A stretch of DNA of 64,000 bases from JBBRYK01 sp038237665 (GTDB lineage Bacteria > Actinomycetota > Thermoleophilia > Gaiellales > Gaiellaceae): the NCBI GenBank assembly GCA_038237665.1, contig JBBRYK010000003.1, forward strand, positions 1 through 64,000, read 5' to 3'. Under the pieces are notes generated by a model. That model searched no databases. It was not told the DNA's origin and saw nothing but the letters and a program-made list of their open reading frames with translations. Numbering within the stretch: position 1 is the first letter of the stretch; each line of letters opens with the position of its first letter. Shown piece after piece: positions 26,501 to 34,678 of the stretch. Both the position numbers and the translations under genes were made by a program.

Positions 26501-27866
26501 AGCGGCAGAGCGCTTCGGACTGGACGCGGCCGACGCCGCCGAGGAGCTGCGAGCGCTTGAGCACGAGGAGAAGCTCGTGCGGGGTGAGCTTCGGCCGGGC
26601 GGAACCGAGCGCGAATGGTGCGATCCGGATGTGTTGCGACGGCTCCGGCGGGCTTCGCTCGCCGCGCTGCGGAAGGAGGTCGAGCCCGCCGAGCAGGCGA
26701 CGCTGGGCCGCTTCCTGCCGAGCTGGCAGGGGATCGATCGCCGCGCAACCCTCCGTGAGGCCCTCGTGCCGCTCCAGGCGCTCCCGCTCCCGGTGTCGCT
26801 CTGGGAGTCCGAGGTGCTGCCGCGCCGCGTGCCCGGCTACCAGCCTGCGCAGCTCGACCAGCTTTGCGCGTCAGGCGAGGTCGTCTGGGTCGGTGCCGGG
26901 CTCGACCGGGTCGCCCTCTTCTTCCGCGAGGATGCCGCCGTGCTGGGGCAGCCCGCGGGCGCTCCGGCACCGGAGGGGCCGAGCCACGACACGATCCGCG
27001 AGGCCCTCGGGCGAAGCGCCGAGTTCTGGTTCGATCTGCTGAGCGCGACGGAGCTCGAGGCCGAGCTGGCTCTTCCGGCACTCTGGGATCTCGTCTGGGC
27101 TGGTGAGGTGACGAACGACGCGTGGACGCCGCTCCGCGCCGGGCGCCGGTACGGAGCTCCACGGCTCGAGCGCCGCCCGCGCCGCTTCTCGCGCCAGCGA
27201 TCGACCGCGGTCACCGCCACGCAAGGACGATGGTCACCGACGAAACGGCTCTTTCCCGAGCGGCCCGACCCGCGGGCGCTCGCCGAGCTACTCCTGGAGC
27301 GTCAGGGAATCGTCACGCGCGATGGCGTCCGCGCGGAGGGCGTGCCGGGCGGCTACAGCGCCGTTTACGGCGAGCTGCGGACGCTGGAGACGCTCGGTCT
27401 CTGCCGTCGCGGCTACTTCGTCGAAGGCCTCGGCGGCGCGCAGTTCGCGCTCGGCGGCGCCGTTGAGCGCCTCCGGGAGCTCCGCCCCTCGGAGGACGGC
27501 GAGCACGAGCCGCTCGTGCTCGCGGCCGCCGATCCGTCCCAGCCCTACGGCGGAGTCCTGCCGTGGCCCAGGCGAGCCGGCGCTCGCGCGGCGCGTGTCG
27601 CCGGCGCCCAGGTCGTCCTGCTCGGGGGCGAAGCGGCGCTCTTCGTCGAGCGGGGAGGCCGTTCGCTCGTGCCGTTGCGCGACCCCGATGAGGCGTGGTT
27701 GCGCCCGGCCCTGGCCGCGCTCGTCGACCATGTCCGGAAAGGCGGTGGGAAGCGGCTTGCTGTCGAGCGCTTCGACGGGAAGCCGATCGGCGAGAGCGAC
27801 GTACTCCCGCTGCTGCTGGAGGCCGGCTTCCTCCAGGGTCCGCGAAGGGCCGTGCTCAGGCCGTAG
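23598..27866 (+). CDS. lhr: Lhr-type ATP-dependent DNA helicase
   Basis: A 1422-aa superfamily 2 helicase of the Lhr group, used in DNA repair. The helicase core includes Walker A QAPTGSGKT (about 42-50), motif II LDEVHAV, motif III SATQRP, IVFVNNRRLAERLALRLNE, and VGRAGHELG (motif VI). The long C-terminal half contains winged-helix-like regions seen in Lhr. The chosen GTG start fits the family N-terminus (DPLELFNEPTRAWF). Length is close to Escherichia coli Lhr (about 1540 aa). It is divergent from the phospholipase-like gene. Confidence 0.92.
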   Translation: MDPLELFNEPTRAWFERTFAEPTPAQTLGWPAIASGGHTLIQAPTGSGKTLAAFLYGIDRLISSPGEGLRLLYVSPLKALNYDIERNLRGPLAGLRSELQVGVRTGDTSQKERQAMLRKPPDILITTPESLFLLLTSRAREMLGGVRTLILDEVHAVAATKRGSHLALSVERLDRLTGEPVQRVALSATQRPLEEIGRFVSGGRPIQLIDAGRAKELDLRVVVPVEDMRELSASSSGPEILGTGSEGSTSSIWPSIYPEILRLVEEHRSTIVFVNNRRLAERLALRLNELAEKEIARAHHGSLAREQRVEIEELLKRGAIPCLVATSSLELGIDMGAVDLVIQVESPKSVARGLQRVGRAGHELGAVSSGRIFPKFRADLLECAVVAQRMLEGAIEETVVPRNPLDVLAQQIVAICSEEEIEIGELHALVRSAYPFADLSRAQLENVLDMLAGRYPSDEFAELRPRIVWDRAAGMLRGRSGARRLAVTNAGTIPDRGLFGVHLVEGGGRVGELDEEMVYEARAGQTFLLGASTWRIEEITRDRVLVSPAPGVPGAVPFWKGEGVGRPYELGEAIGRASRELVALTTAKATKRLVEDHRLDERAAGNLLAFLEEQAAATGAVPSDRTVVIERFRDEIGDWRLCILTPFGGRVHAPWALALAARLRESLDLEVQSIWSDDGIALHLPDADASPPTDQVLLDPAEVEELVVAELAGSALFGARFRENAARALLIPRRRPGQRTPLWQQRLKAQGLLQVARKYGSFPVILETYRECLQDVFDLPALKRLLTGLRTRQIDLVDVETPSASPFASSLLFDYVATYMYEDDTPAAERRAQALSLDRDLLRELLGQEELRELIDPGALEEVERQLAGDPRNADQLHDLLLRLGDLRASEFDEAHAAVLETERRAVRIRVGGEERLIAAEDAGRYRDAVGAMPPSGLPDAFLEQADRPLRSLLARFARGRGPFTTAEAAERFGLDAADAAEELRALEHEEKLVRGELRPGGTEREWCDPDVLRRLRRASLAALRKEVEPAEQATLGRFLPSWQGIDRRATLREALVPLQALPLPVSLWESEVLPRRVPGYQPAQLDQLCASGEVVWVGAGLDRVALFFREDAAVLGQPAGAPAPEGPSHDTIREALGRSAEFWFDLLSATELEAELALPALWDLVWAGEVTNDAWTPLRAGRRYGAPRLERRPRRFSRQRSTAVTATQGRWSPTKRLFPERPDPRALAELLLERQGIVTRDGVRAEGVPGGYSAVYGELRTLETLGLCRRGYFVEGLGGAQFALGGAVERLRELRPSEDGEHEPLVLAAADPSQPYGGVLPWPRRAGARAARVAGAQVVLLGGEAALFVERGGRSLVPLRDPDEAWLRPALAALVDHVRKGGGKRLAVERFDGKPIGESDVLPLLLEAGFLQGPRRAVLRP

Positions 27867-27874
27867 ATCGGCCT

Positions 27875-28279
27875 CTAGGCCCAGCGGCCGAGCAGCATCC
27901 CGAAGAGCGCGTGCCGGACCGTGGCCTGGGCGAAGGCACGACCGCTCGTGCCGATCGGAGGCACTCCCGGCTCCCCGCGAGCCGGGTGGTAGCGATCGAC
28001 GAGGATCCCCAGCGGGAAGAGCGTCAGGTGCTCGCCGAGAGCCAGCGCCAGGGCGAGCCGGCGCGGATTCACCGGCACGCGTTCTCGAACCTCGTGGTAG
28101 ACGGCGCCGAAGATCGCCCCGTTCGCGGCATGAACTGCGAAGCCGACCGGCCGCCAGGCCGGGCCGCGGGTGAAGGCCTTGCCGAGCACGGCGATGTCGG
28201 AATAGCCGTAGCGGAAGACGCGCTGGTCGAGCGGCTCGAGGAGGCCCCAGACGGTGGCCGCCGCCGTTCCGGCCGCCAT
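27875..28279 (-). CDS. Predicted small integral membrane protein
   Basis: A 134-aa protein with about three hydrophobic segments (GTAAATVWGLLEPLD, VGFAVHAANGAIFGAVY, RRLALALALGEHLTLFPLG). No enzyme motif was recognised. It resembles small membrane proteins of unknown function common in Actinobacteria. ATG 28279 is used; GTG 28297 would add six residues (VRRARA). It shares a very short region with the divergent glycosylase gene and is convergent with lhr. Confidence 0.6.
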   Translation of the reverse strand: MAAGTAAATVWGLLEPLDQRVFRYGYSDIAVLGKAFTRGPAWRPVGFAVHAANGAIFGAVYHEVRERVPVNPRRLALALALGEHLTLFPLGILVDRYHPARGEPGVPPIGTSGRAFAQATVRHALFGMLLGRWA

Positions 28280-28302
28280 CGCTCGGGCTCGTCGCACATG
28301 CC

Positions 28303-28308
28303 TATTCT
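28303..28308 (+). promoter_or_regulatory. -10 box (TATTCT) of the glycosylase gene
   Basis: TATTCT ends 8 nt before the GTG start at 28317, with no ribosome site between. Confidence 0.4.
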
Positions 28309-28316
28309 CCCTGCAA

Positions 28317-29072
28317 GTGCCGGAAGGTGATGCAGTCCACCGTGCAGCGCGGCGGCTCCAGGTGCTCGTCGGCGAGTGCGTCGAGGTCGAGACGCCGCAT
28401 CCCCGCGCCCAGGTCGGCGCCCTGGCGGAACGCCTCGACGGCCGGCGGCTCCTCGCGGTTGAGGCGCTGGGCAAGAACCTGTTGCTTCGCTTCGAGGGCG
28501 GCTACGTGCTCCGCAGTCATCTGCGCATGTCGGGACGCTGGCGGGTGGTGCCGCGCGGGGCGGCCCGCACCGGCCGGCCCTGGCTCGTGCTTCGCGGGTC
28601 GGAGCGCGAGGCTGTGCTCTGGAACGGGCCTGTCCTGGAGCTGCACACGCGCGGTGTGCAGCGGCTCGGGCCGGACATCCTCGCCGAGCCGGCCGATTTC
28701 TCCGCGATGCTTGGCCGTCTGCGCAGAGAGGATCCGGCCCGCGCGGTGGGCGAGGCCCTCCTCGATCAGCGGCTTGTTGGCGGAATAGGCAACGTCTGGA
28801 AAGCCGAGGCGCTCTGGCTCGCCCGGCTGTCCCCCTGGAGAGCGCTCGCGAGCGTGAGCGACGAGAAACTGCAGGAGACCTTCGAGCACGCAAACCGGCT
28901 GATGCGCGCATCCGTCGACGGCGTGCGCACGGGCCGCAACGTCTACCGCCGCGTCGACCGGCCGTGCCCCCGCTGCAAGACGGCGATTGCCTCCCGTGGT
29001 CAGGGCGATGCCAACCGCATCGCGTACTGGTGCCCCACCTGCCAGGGAGGAGAGCCGCCGGGGAGCGCGTAG
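28317..29072 (+). CDS. Fpg/Nei family DNA glycosylase (Nei2 type)
   Basis: A 251-aa base-excision-repair enzyme. The N-terminus is PEGDAVHRAARRL, where Pro2 is the Schiff-base nucleophile and Glu3 the proton donor. The sequence RSHLRMSGRWRV and the helix-two-turn-helix region RLVGGIGNVWKAEAL (with the conserved Asn) follow. A C-terminal zinc finger has CPRC and CPTC. It would excise oxidised pyrimidines and nick the abasic site. The GTG start is fixed by the need for Pro2. It ends in TAG at 29070-29072, in frame with the next gene. Confidence 0.93.
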   Translation: MPEGDAVHRAARRLQVLVGECVEVETPHPRAQVGALAERLDGRRLLAVEALGKNLLLRFEGGYVLRSHLRMSGRWRVVPRGAARTGRPWLVLRGSEREAVLWNGPVLELHTRGVQRLGPDILAEPADFSAMLGRLRREDPARAVGEALLDQRLVGGIGNVWKAEALWLARLSPWRALASVSDEKLQETFEHANRLMRASVDGVRTGRNVYRRVDRPCPRCKTAIASRGQGDANRIAYWCPTCQGGEPPGSA

Positions 29073-29147
29073 TCCGAGAGGGCCATCGCTGTCCGGGCCC
29101 CCCATCTTCTCCAGGCGCTCCGCTGCTTCTGCCTCGCCGGCTTCGCC

Positions 29148-30323
29148 GTGCTCTCGGACGAGGTCGAGCGCGGCGCGGAGATCCCGTTCGCCTTCGAGGC
29201 CCACGCGTCGCCCGGACGGCCGTCGCTCTACGAGTACCGTCCGCTCGTCCGCGGCCATGTGGAGGCCCGCGCCGATCCGCTTTCCCATCTCCGCGACGCG
29301 CGCATCGCCCTCCACGAGCTCGCCTGCGAGCCGGCCGCGGCCATCTTCGCCCGCGCCCACGGGGACACCGAACTGAGCGAGGAGGAGGCGCTCTTCCGGA
29401 CTGTCCTCCTGCCGTTGCTCGTTTCGACCGCCGAGGCCTGCGGCGGTTACGACTGGGACGACGGAGCCTTCGAGCGCGCCTACCTCGACCTGGAGCACTC
29501 GCTCTTTCGCGAGCGGCGGGCCTACGCCGCCGTTGCCCCGGTGGTCGGTCTCTCCCTCGGCACGCCTGTCGAGTTGGGGCCGGGCCTGCGTGTTCGGCCG
29601 GCGGCCGCGGGCGAGCTCGCCGCCCACTGGCCCGAGGCCCAGGGGCTGCTGCCGGCGGATTTCGGCCGGGAGCCCGACCGGCTGTGCCTGCTCGAGCTCG
29701 AACGCGATCTACCGTCGAGCGATCCCGAGCCGCCCGATTCGCCGGGCGAGCTGGCGGACGCGGTGACCGCGCTTCGCCTGGCCACCGCGGGAGCGATCGC
29801 CGCCGGCCCCGTCCTGTTCGAGCGCCTGGACTGGCGGCCGTTCGGGGTGAGGCCCGTCCTTCCGATTGCCGCCACCCAGCCGGTAGGCGAGCCGATTCGC
29901 CTCGACCGGGTACGGGGCCAGCTCGCCCGCGATCTGCTCGAGCGGCTCGCGCCGGCCGACGACGATCCCGATCTGGCCGAGGCTCTCGACCGGTGGGAGC
30001 TGTCGCTCTATCAGGGTGAGCCGTTCCGCTCCGAGCAGTTGCGCGAGTCGCTCGTTGCTCTCCTCGGCGGATCCGACGGCGTCTGGGCAGCGGGCGTCAG
30101 GGCAGCGGCACTGCTCGGCGAGAGCGGGGGAGAGCGGGCGGAGCTCCTCCTGCGCCTGCGGGACGAGCAACCGGATCCCGACACGGTTCGCCGGGCGCTC
30201 GTCGAGGTGCTCATGCACGGCGACCGGCCCGGTCTCGTGCGTTCGCTCGACGATTCGCTGCTCGGAATCCGGCCCCGTCCGGTCGGCTACTTCGCCGCCA
30301 GGGCCGCCGCGCTCGCGAGCTGA
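29148..30323 (+). CDS. Hypothetical protein
   Basis: A 391-aa acidic, alpha-helical soluble protein with no recognised family. It has many Leu/Ala/Glu-rich helices (for example DARIALHELACEPAAAIFA), no signal peptide and no membrane segment. The start is uncertain: GTG 29148 is the first normal start codon, but the same frame stays open and coding-like with GC-rich third positions back to the TAG of the glycosylase gene, so about 25 residues (including HLLQALRCFCLAGF) may be missing. It may begin at a non-standard codon. Two helical halves suggest duplication, but this is not certain. Confidence 0.6.
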   Translation: MLSDEVERGAEIPFAFEAHASPGRPSLYEYRPLVRGHVEARADPLSHLRDARIALHELACEPAAAIFARAHGDTELSEEEALFRTVLLPLLVSTAEACGGYDWDDGAFERAYLDLEHSLFRERRAYAAVAPVVGLSLGTPVELGPGLRVRPAAAGELAAHWPEAQGLLPADFGREPDRLCLLELERDLPSSDPEPPDSPGELADAVTALRLATAGAIAAGPVLFERLDWRPFGVRPVLPIAATQPVGEPIRLDRVRGQLARDLLERLAPADDDPDLAEALDRWELSLYQGEPFRSEQLRESLVALLGGSDGVWAAGVRAAALLGESGGERAELLLRLRDEQPDPDTVRRALVEVLMHGDRPGLVRSLDDSLLGIRPRPVGYFAARAAALAS

Positions 30324-30366
30324 AAACCGGCACAAAACCGGCACAGACCCGTCACACCTCCGCCGC

Positions 30367-30372
30367 TACGGT
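30367..30372 (+). promoter_or_regulatory. -10 box (TACGGT) of a small gene
   Basis: TACGGT ends 6 nt before ATG 30379, predicting a leaderless transcript. The same box is used at 47067-47072 before another small gene. Confidence 0.4.
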
Positions 30373-30378
30373 GAGCGT

Positions 30379-30645
30379 ATGGATGAAGCCAGGCGCGTGC
30401 TCGACCGGCTCGATCGGATCGAGGCCCTCCACCGTGGCGACGCCTCGCCGCTGCTCATCCTCGGCGAGCTGCAGCAGCTCCTCGCAGAGGCCGAGGCGTG
30501 GGGGCGGGCCGAGGGGGCCCGGGCCGACCGCGCCCAGATCGCGGTCCGCCGGGTTCGCGACGCCCTCGAACGCGGTCGACCGTCCGCCGGGCCGCAGCCG
30601 AGCCACTCGGGTGGGCCACCGAGGAGAGAGGAGGCGACGGTGTAA
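30379..30645 (+). CDS. Small helical hypothetical protein
   Basis: An 88-aa protein with a Leu- and Ala-rich helical central part (LLILGELQQLLAEAEAW) followed by an unstructured, Pro- and Arg-rich C-terminus. It may form a short coiled coil. A TACGGT box sits 6 nt upstream of the ATG. No family was recognised. It is followed by about 150 bp with no convincing gene before parA. Confidence 0.5.
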   Translation: MDEARRVLDRLDRIEALHRGDASPLLILGELQQLLAEAEAWGRAEGARADRAQIAVRRVRDALERGRPSAGPQPSHSGGPPRREEATV

Positions 30646-30799
30646 CGCGGAGGCGCCATGTCAGGGCAAAAGGCGGCCTTCCCGCGGAAGGTCTCGTCGG
30701 AGGACTTTGGTAGCCTGACCCGAAAGACGAGTCCGGATGGGGCTCGCTCGGCTACTTCCACGCCCGAATCTTCGGTCGCAGACCGCGAAAGGACCGACA

Positions 30800-31573
30800 T
30801 TGGCCACGGTCATGGCCTTCGCCAACCAGAAGGGCGGAGTGGCGAAGACGACGTCGACCCTGAACCTCGGTGTCGCCTTCCGCGAGCTGGGCCTGAAAGT
30901 CCTGTGCATCGATCTCGATCCGCAGGGCAACCTGACCATGAGCCAGGGACTGAACCCGGACGACATCGAGCGCTCGATGTTCGACGTCCTCGTCCACAAG
31001 CTGCCGCTCGAGGAGATCGTCCACACCGGTGAGATCGATCTCGCCGTCTCCTCCATCGACCTGGCCGGAGCCGAGCTCGCGCTCTCGAGCATGATCGGCC
31101 GCGAGCGCGCGCTCGAGAAGGCGCTGCTCTCCGTGAAGGCGCACTACGACTACATCCTGATCGACACGCCGCCGTCGCTCGGCCTGCTGACGATCAATGC
31201 GTTGGTCGCCTCCGACGGGGTGATCGTCCCCGTCCAGTGCGAGTACCTCTCGCTGCGCGGCCTCGTCCAGCTCGAGAACACGCTGACGATGATCCGCGAG
31301 AACCTGAACCCGAACGTCGAGATCGTCGGGATCCTGCCGACGATGTTCGACCGCCGGACACTGCACTCGCGCGAGGCGATCGAGATCCTCGAAGAGAATT
31401 TCGGCGACCTGGTGTTCAACACCAGAATCCGCAAGACGATCCGCTACGCCGAGGCTCCTGTGAAGGGGAGCTCGGTCCTCAAGTACGACCCCACCGGTAG
31501 CGCGGCCGACGCGTACCGCATGCTCGCGAAGGAGGTGCAGAAGAATGCCGCGAAAGCGCGCCAGCATGCGTGA
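30800..31573 (+). CDS. parA: ParA/Soj family ATPase
   Basis: A 257-aa deviant-Walker ATPase (MinD/ParA superfamily). The signature KGGVAKTT (residues 11-18) with both lysines, the motif IDLDPQGNLTMSQG and IDTPPSLGLLTINAL are present. It would position cargo, here possibly the FtsZ ring or the chromosome. No parB follows. The TTG start has AAAGGA at normal spacing. Its 3' end overlaps ftsZ by 29 nt and carries the strong ribosome site of that gene, so the two proteins are made together. Confidence 0.88.
   Translation: MATVMAFANQKGGVAKTTSTLNLGVAFRELGLKVLCIDLDPQGNLTMSQGLNPDDIERSMFDVLVHKLPLEEIVHTGEIDLAVSSIDLAGAELALSSMIGRERALEKALLSVKAHYDYILIDTPPSLGLLTINALVASDGVIVPVQCEYLSLRGLVQLENTLTMIRENLNPNVEIVGILPTMFDRRTLHSREAIEILEENFGDLVFNTRIRKTIRYAEAPVKGSSVLKYDPTGSAADAYRMLAKEVQKNAAKARQHA
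31529..31537 (+). promoter_or_regulatory. Ribosome binding site of ftsZ
   Basis: A perfect AAGGAGGTG inside the parA reading frame sits 7 nt before ATG 31545. It supports that start and shows ftsZ is translated from the parA transcript. Confidence 0.7.
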
Positions 31574-32912
31574 GGGGCCGCTCGCAGAGCTCTTCAAGGC
31601 GACCGAGGCAGCACAGAAGCAGGCCGGGCGTTCCGAGGACGAGTCCGCGCGGCCGGCGATCAGGCCGGTCGAGGAGCCGGTCGAGGAAACGGTCGAGCAC
31701 GTTCCGGAGTTCGAGAGCCGTGCGGAGCCGGAGCCTGAGCCCCCGCCCGAACCTGCCCGGGTGGAACCGCTCCGTCCGGTAGAGCAGGAGCCCGAGCGGC
31801 CGGTGCGCCGGTTCGCGGAGGCGCTGCCGGAGCCCGCACCGCGCCTGCACCGGGTGCCGCGGGCCGAGTCGGCTGCATACCTGGCGGTCATCCGCGTGGT
31901 GGGCGTCGGCGGAGCCGGCCTGAACGCGGTCGACCGGATGATCGACGCCGGCATCTCCCAGGTCGAGTTCATCGCCGTCAACACGGACATCCAGCAGCTC
32001 CAGATGTGCGACGCGCCGGTGAAGATCCATATCGGTCGCGAGCTGACGGAGGGTCTCGGGTCGGGCGCTGACCCCGACCTCGGGCGCCGCGCAGCCGACG
32101 AGGCGTACGACCAGCTCAAGCGCGCATTGCGCGGATCGGACATGGTCTTCGTGACCGCCGGCGAGGGTGGCGGAACCGGCTCGGGTGCCGCGCCGGTCGT
32201 TGCCCGCATCGCTCGAGAGCTGGGCGCACTGACGGTCGGGATCGTGACGATGCCGTTCCGCTTCGAAGGCACGCGCCGCAAGGCGCAGGCCGACGCAGGC
32301 GCGAAGGAGCTCCGCGAGGCCTGCGATACGACGATCATGATTCCGAACGACCGTCTGCTCGAGGTGCTGGATCGAACGACCTCGATGCTCGACGCGTTCA
32401 AGGTTGCCGACGACGTCCTGCGCCAGGGCGTGCAGGGGATCTGCGACCTGATCACCATGCCCGGCCTGATCAATCTCGACTTCGCCGACGTGCGGACGAT
32501 CATGAGCGAGGCCGGCTCGGCGCTGATGGGCATCGGCTTCGCCACCGGCGAGAACCGCGCGCGAGAGGCGGCCGAACGGGCGATGCGCTCACCGCTGATC
32601 GACACCGAGATCGTCGGTGCGCGCGGGATTCTGCTCTCGGTCGCCGGCGGCGAGGATCTGTCGCTCTTCGAGGTGAACGAGGCCGCGGAGGTCGTGCGCC
32701 AGGGCTCGACCGACGAGACGAACATCATCTTCGGCGCGACCGTCGACGAGCGGCTCACCGGACAGGTGTGGGTGACGGTGATCGCGACAGGGCTGGGCCA
32801 GCCTGGCCGGCGGTCGAGTGCGACGACCTCGCCATCGGCCTCGCTGTCGGGTTCGCCGTCGGCGCCCGCTCCGGTCGACGACGAGCTCGAGCCGCCCAGC
32901 TTCCTGCGCTGA
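31545..32912 (+). CDS. ftsZ: FtsZ-like tubulin GTPase with long acidic Pro-rich N-terminal extension
   Basis: A 455-aa tubulin-fold GTPase. The GTPase core begins near residue 115 (VVGVGGAGLNAVDRM), holds the tubulin signature GEGGGTGSG (about 207-215) and the T7 loop NLDFAD (about 311-316), and ends with the conserved tail DELEPPSFLR. An extra N-terminal region of about 110 residues is Pro- and Glu-rich (EPEPEPPPEPARVEPL), which ordinary FtsZ lacks. Core residues are intact, so GTP-driven polymerisation is expected. The gene lies outside a division cluster and just after a ParA gene. The ATG 31545 has a perfect AAGGAGGTG. The start at 31566 is less likely. Confidence 0.9.
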   Translation: MPRKRASMREGPLAELFKATEAAQKQAGRSEDESARPAIRPVEEPVEETVEHVPEFESRAEPEPEPPPEPARVEPLRPVEQEPERPVRRFAEALPEPAPRLHRVPRAESAAYLAVIRVVGVGGAGLNAVDRMIDAGISQVEFIAVNTDIQQLQMCDAPVKIHIGRELTEGLGSGADPDLGRRAADEAYDQLKRALRGSDMVFVTAGEGGGTGSGAAPVVARIARELGALTVGIVTMPFRFEGTRRKAQADAGAKELREACDTTIMIPNDRLLEVLDRTTSMLDAFKVADDVLRQGVQGICDLITMPGLINLDFADVRTIMSEAGSALMGIGFATGENRAREAAERAMRSPLIDTEIVGARGILLSVAGGEDLSLFEVNEAAEVVRQGSTDETNIIFGATVDERLTGQVWVTVIATGLGQPGRRSSATTSPSASLSGSPSAPAPVDDELEPPSFLR

Positions 32913-32995
32913 TGCTGATTCTCGCCTTGCGACTGGTCGTGCCTGTGACGCTCGCGGTGCTGGTCGTCGTCTCGGCACACGCCGCGACCCCGTAG
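32912..32995 (+). CDS. Possible tiny hydrophobic protein
   Basis: A 27-codon frame overlaps the ftsZ stop in a TGATG junction. It encodes a hydrophobic peptide (LRLVVPVTLAVLVVVSA), like a signal peptide or single membrane helix. Its position gives translational coupling to ftsZ, but no homologue is known to me. It could be a chance frame. It ends before the gamma-glutamyltransferase start region. Confidence 0.3.
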   Translation: MLILALRLVVPVTLAVLVVVSAHAATP

Positions 32996-33025
32996 CTCAA
33001 AACCAGGGCGTTACCCTTGGGCCGC

Positions 33026-34597
33026 ATGCGGGGTGCGGTTGCAGCAGGCCATCCGCTGACGGCGGAGGTTGGCGCGCAGGTCCTTCGGGAGGGCGGCAAC
33101 GCCGTGGACGCCTGCATCGCCGCCGCGGCCGCATCGTGGGTGGCCGAAAGCCCGCTGACCGGGCCGGCGGGGGGAGGGTTCCTGCTCGTCCACCGAGCAC
33201 GAGATCGATCCGACCGGCTGATCGACTGCTTCGTCACCGTCCCCGGGCTCGGCGCCCGGCGTTCCGCGAAGGCGGAGATGGAGACCGTCGACATCGACTT
33301 CGAGGGCGGCGAGAGTTCGCAGGTGTTCCGGATCGGTGCAGCGTCGGCCGCGGTGCCCGGCGCGGTCGCCGGGCTCGCCGCCGCGCATGCGCGGTATGCC
33401 TCGCTGCCGTGGGCGCGCCTCCTCGAGCCCGCGATCGGGCTGGCGCGTGAGGGTCTCGAGCTCACCAGGCCGCAGGCCTACCTCCACGCCATCCTCGATC
33501 TGATCCTCCGGCACAACCCCGAGGGGCGGAAGGTGTACGGCCGTGGCGGAGAGCGACTCGGTCCGGGCGACATCCTTCGGCTTCCGGACCTCGCCGCCAC
33601 CCTCGAGCGGCTCGCCGAGCACGGCCCCGAGGACCTCTATCGCGGGGAGCTTGCGCGACGGATCGTCGACTACCTGGGGCAGCAGGGCGCGCTGCTCGGC
33701 GCACGCGACCTGGCGGAGTACCGGGTTGTCTGGCGGCGCCCGATCCGATCGTCCTTCCAGGCGCACGAGTTCGTCTCGAACCCGCCGCCGTCGTCGGGTG
33801 GAGTGCTGATCGGCTACGGGCTCCGCCTGCTCGACGACGCCGGCCGGAACGGTGGTCCGGGCAGCGCGGAGGCGATCGCGCTGCTCGTCGAGGTGATGCG
33901 CGAACAGCAGCGGGTGCGGACGCCGCGGTTCACGGCCGACCTCTACCGAGGAGGGCTGGCTCGGCGGCTCTACGCCGACGAGGCGGTGCGTGCCGCGGTG
34001 AAACGAATCGCCGCGAGGCGACCCGGCGTCTCGGAGGCCGCGGCCCCGGGCGGGACCACGCACATCTCGGTCGTCGACGCCGCAGGGAACGCCGCGTCGC
34101 TCTCGGCCTCGCTCGGCTCCGGCTCGGGGGCGATCGTGCCCGGCACCGGCATCCACCTGAACAACATGCTCGGGGAATACGACCTGGCGCCGGCGGGCGG
34201 GCTCGCCCGTCCCGGTCGGCGGCTGACGAGCATGATGGCCCCCTCAATGGTGCTTCGGGAAGGCCGGCCGCGCCTCGTCGTCGGCTCTGCCGGCTCGGTC
34301 CGGCTGCGCGGCGCGATCATGCAGATCGTCGTCAACGTGGTGTCGCACGGCCTGCCGGTCGCGGACGCGATCACCCAACCCCGGGTGCACGTCGACGAGC
34401 CGCACGTGCACTGTGAGGGCGGCATCGGACAGGAGGAGCTCGACCGGCTCGAGTCGTGGGGCTACGACGTCGTGCGCTGGCGGCGCCGGAATCTCTTCTT
34501 CGGCGGCGCCGCTGGCGTCGAGCTGCGCGACGACGGCTCGCTGGCCGCCGCCGGCGACCCCCGCCGTGGCGGCGACGGGCTCGTGGTCGAGGCCTGA
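33026..34597 (+). CDS. Gamma-glutamyltransferase family protein
   Basis: A 523-aa Ntn-hydrolase of the GGT family. It starts GAVAAGHPLTAEVGAQVLRE and GGNAVDA. The self-cleavage site is in PGGTTHISVVDAAGN, where the second Thr of the TTH motif becomes the N-terminal nucleophile. The family's GTGIHLNNML and AGSVRLRGAI loops follow. No signal peptide is visible, so it is either cytoplasmic or exported otherwise. ATG 33026 follows a TACCCT box at 8 nt. Substrates may be glutathione-like or other gamma-glutamyl compounds. Confidence 0.88.
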   Translation: MRGAVAAGHPLTAEVGAQVLREGGNAVDACIAAAAASWVAESPLTGPAGGGFLLVHRARDRSDRLIDCFVTVPGLGARRSAKAEMETVDIDFEGGESSQVFRIGAASAAVPGAVAGLAAAHARYASLPWARLLEPAIGLAREGLELTRPQAYLHAILDLILRHNPEGRKVYGRGGERLGPGDILRLPDLAATLERLAEHGPEDLYRGELARRIVDYLGQQGALLGARDLAEYRVVWRRPIRSSFQAHEFVSNPPPSSGGVLIGYGLRLLDDAGRNGGPGSAEAIALLVEVMREQQRVRTPRFTADLYRGGLARRLYADEAVRAAVKRIAARRPGVSEAAAPGGTTHISVVDAAGNAASLSASLGSGSGAIVPGTGIHLNNMLGEYDLAPAGGLARPGRRLTSMMAPSMVLREGRPRLVVGSAGSVRLRGAIMQIVVNVVSHGLPVADAITQPRVHVDEPHVHCEGGIGQEELDRLESWGYDVVRWRRRNLFFGGAAGVELRDDGSLAAAGDPRRGGDGLVVEA

Positions 34598-34601
34598 CCG
34601 A

Positions 34602-34630
34602 GTGCCGGTGCCAGGCACGGTGCCAGTCAC
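34602..34630. repeat. GGTGCCAGGCAC palindromic repeat
   Basis: Just past the gamma-glutamyltransferase stop the sequence repeats GTGCC units, with the palindrome GTGCCAGGCAC and a second GGTGCCAG. The same core occurs as four tandem copies at 44356-44403. It looks like a REP-like element placed at a gene end. Confidence 0.5.
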
Positions 34631-34678
34631 CGCTCTGGATGGCTGTCACAGGACGCGCGCTGAAGCGTCCATGAAGCC

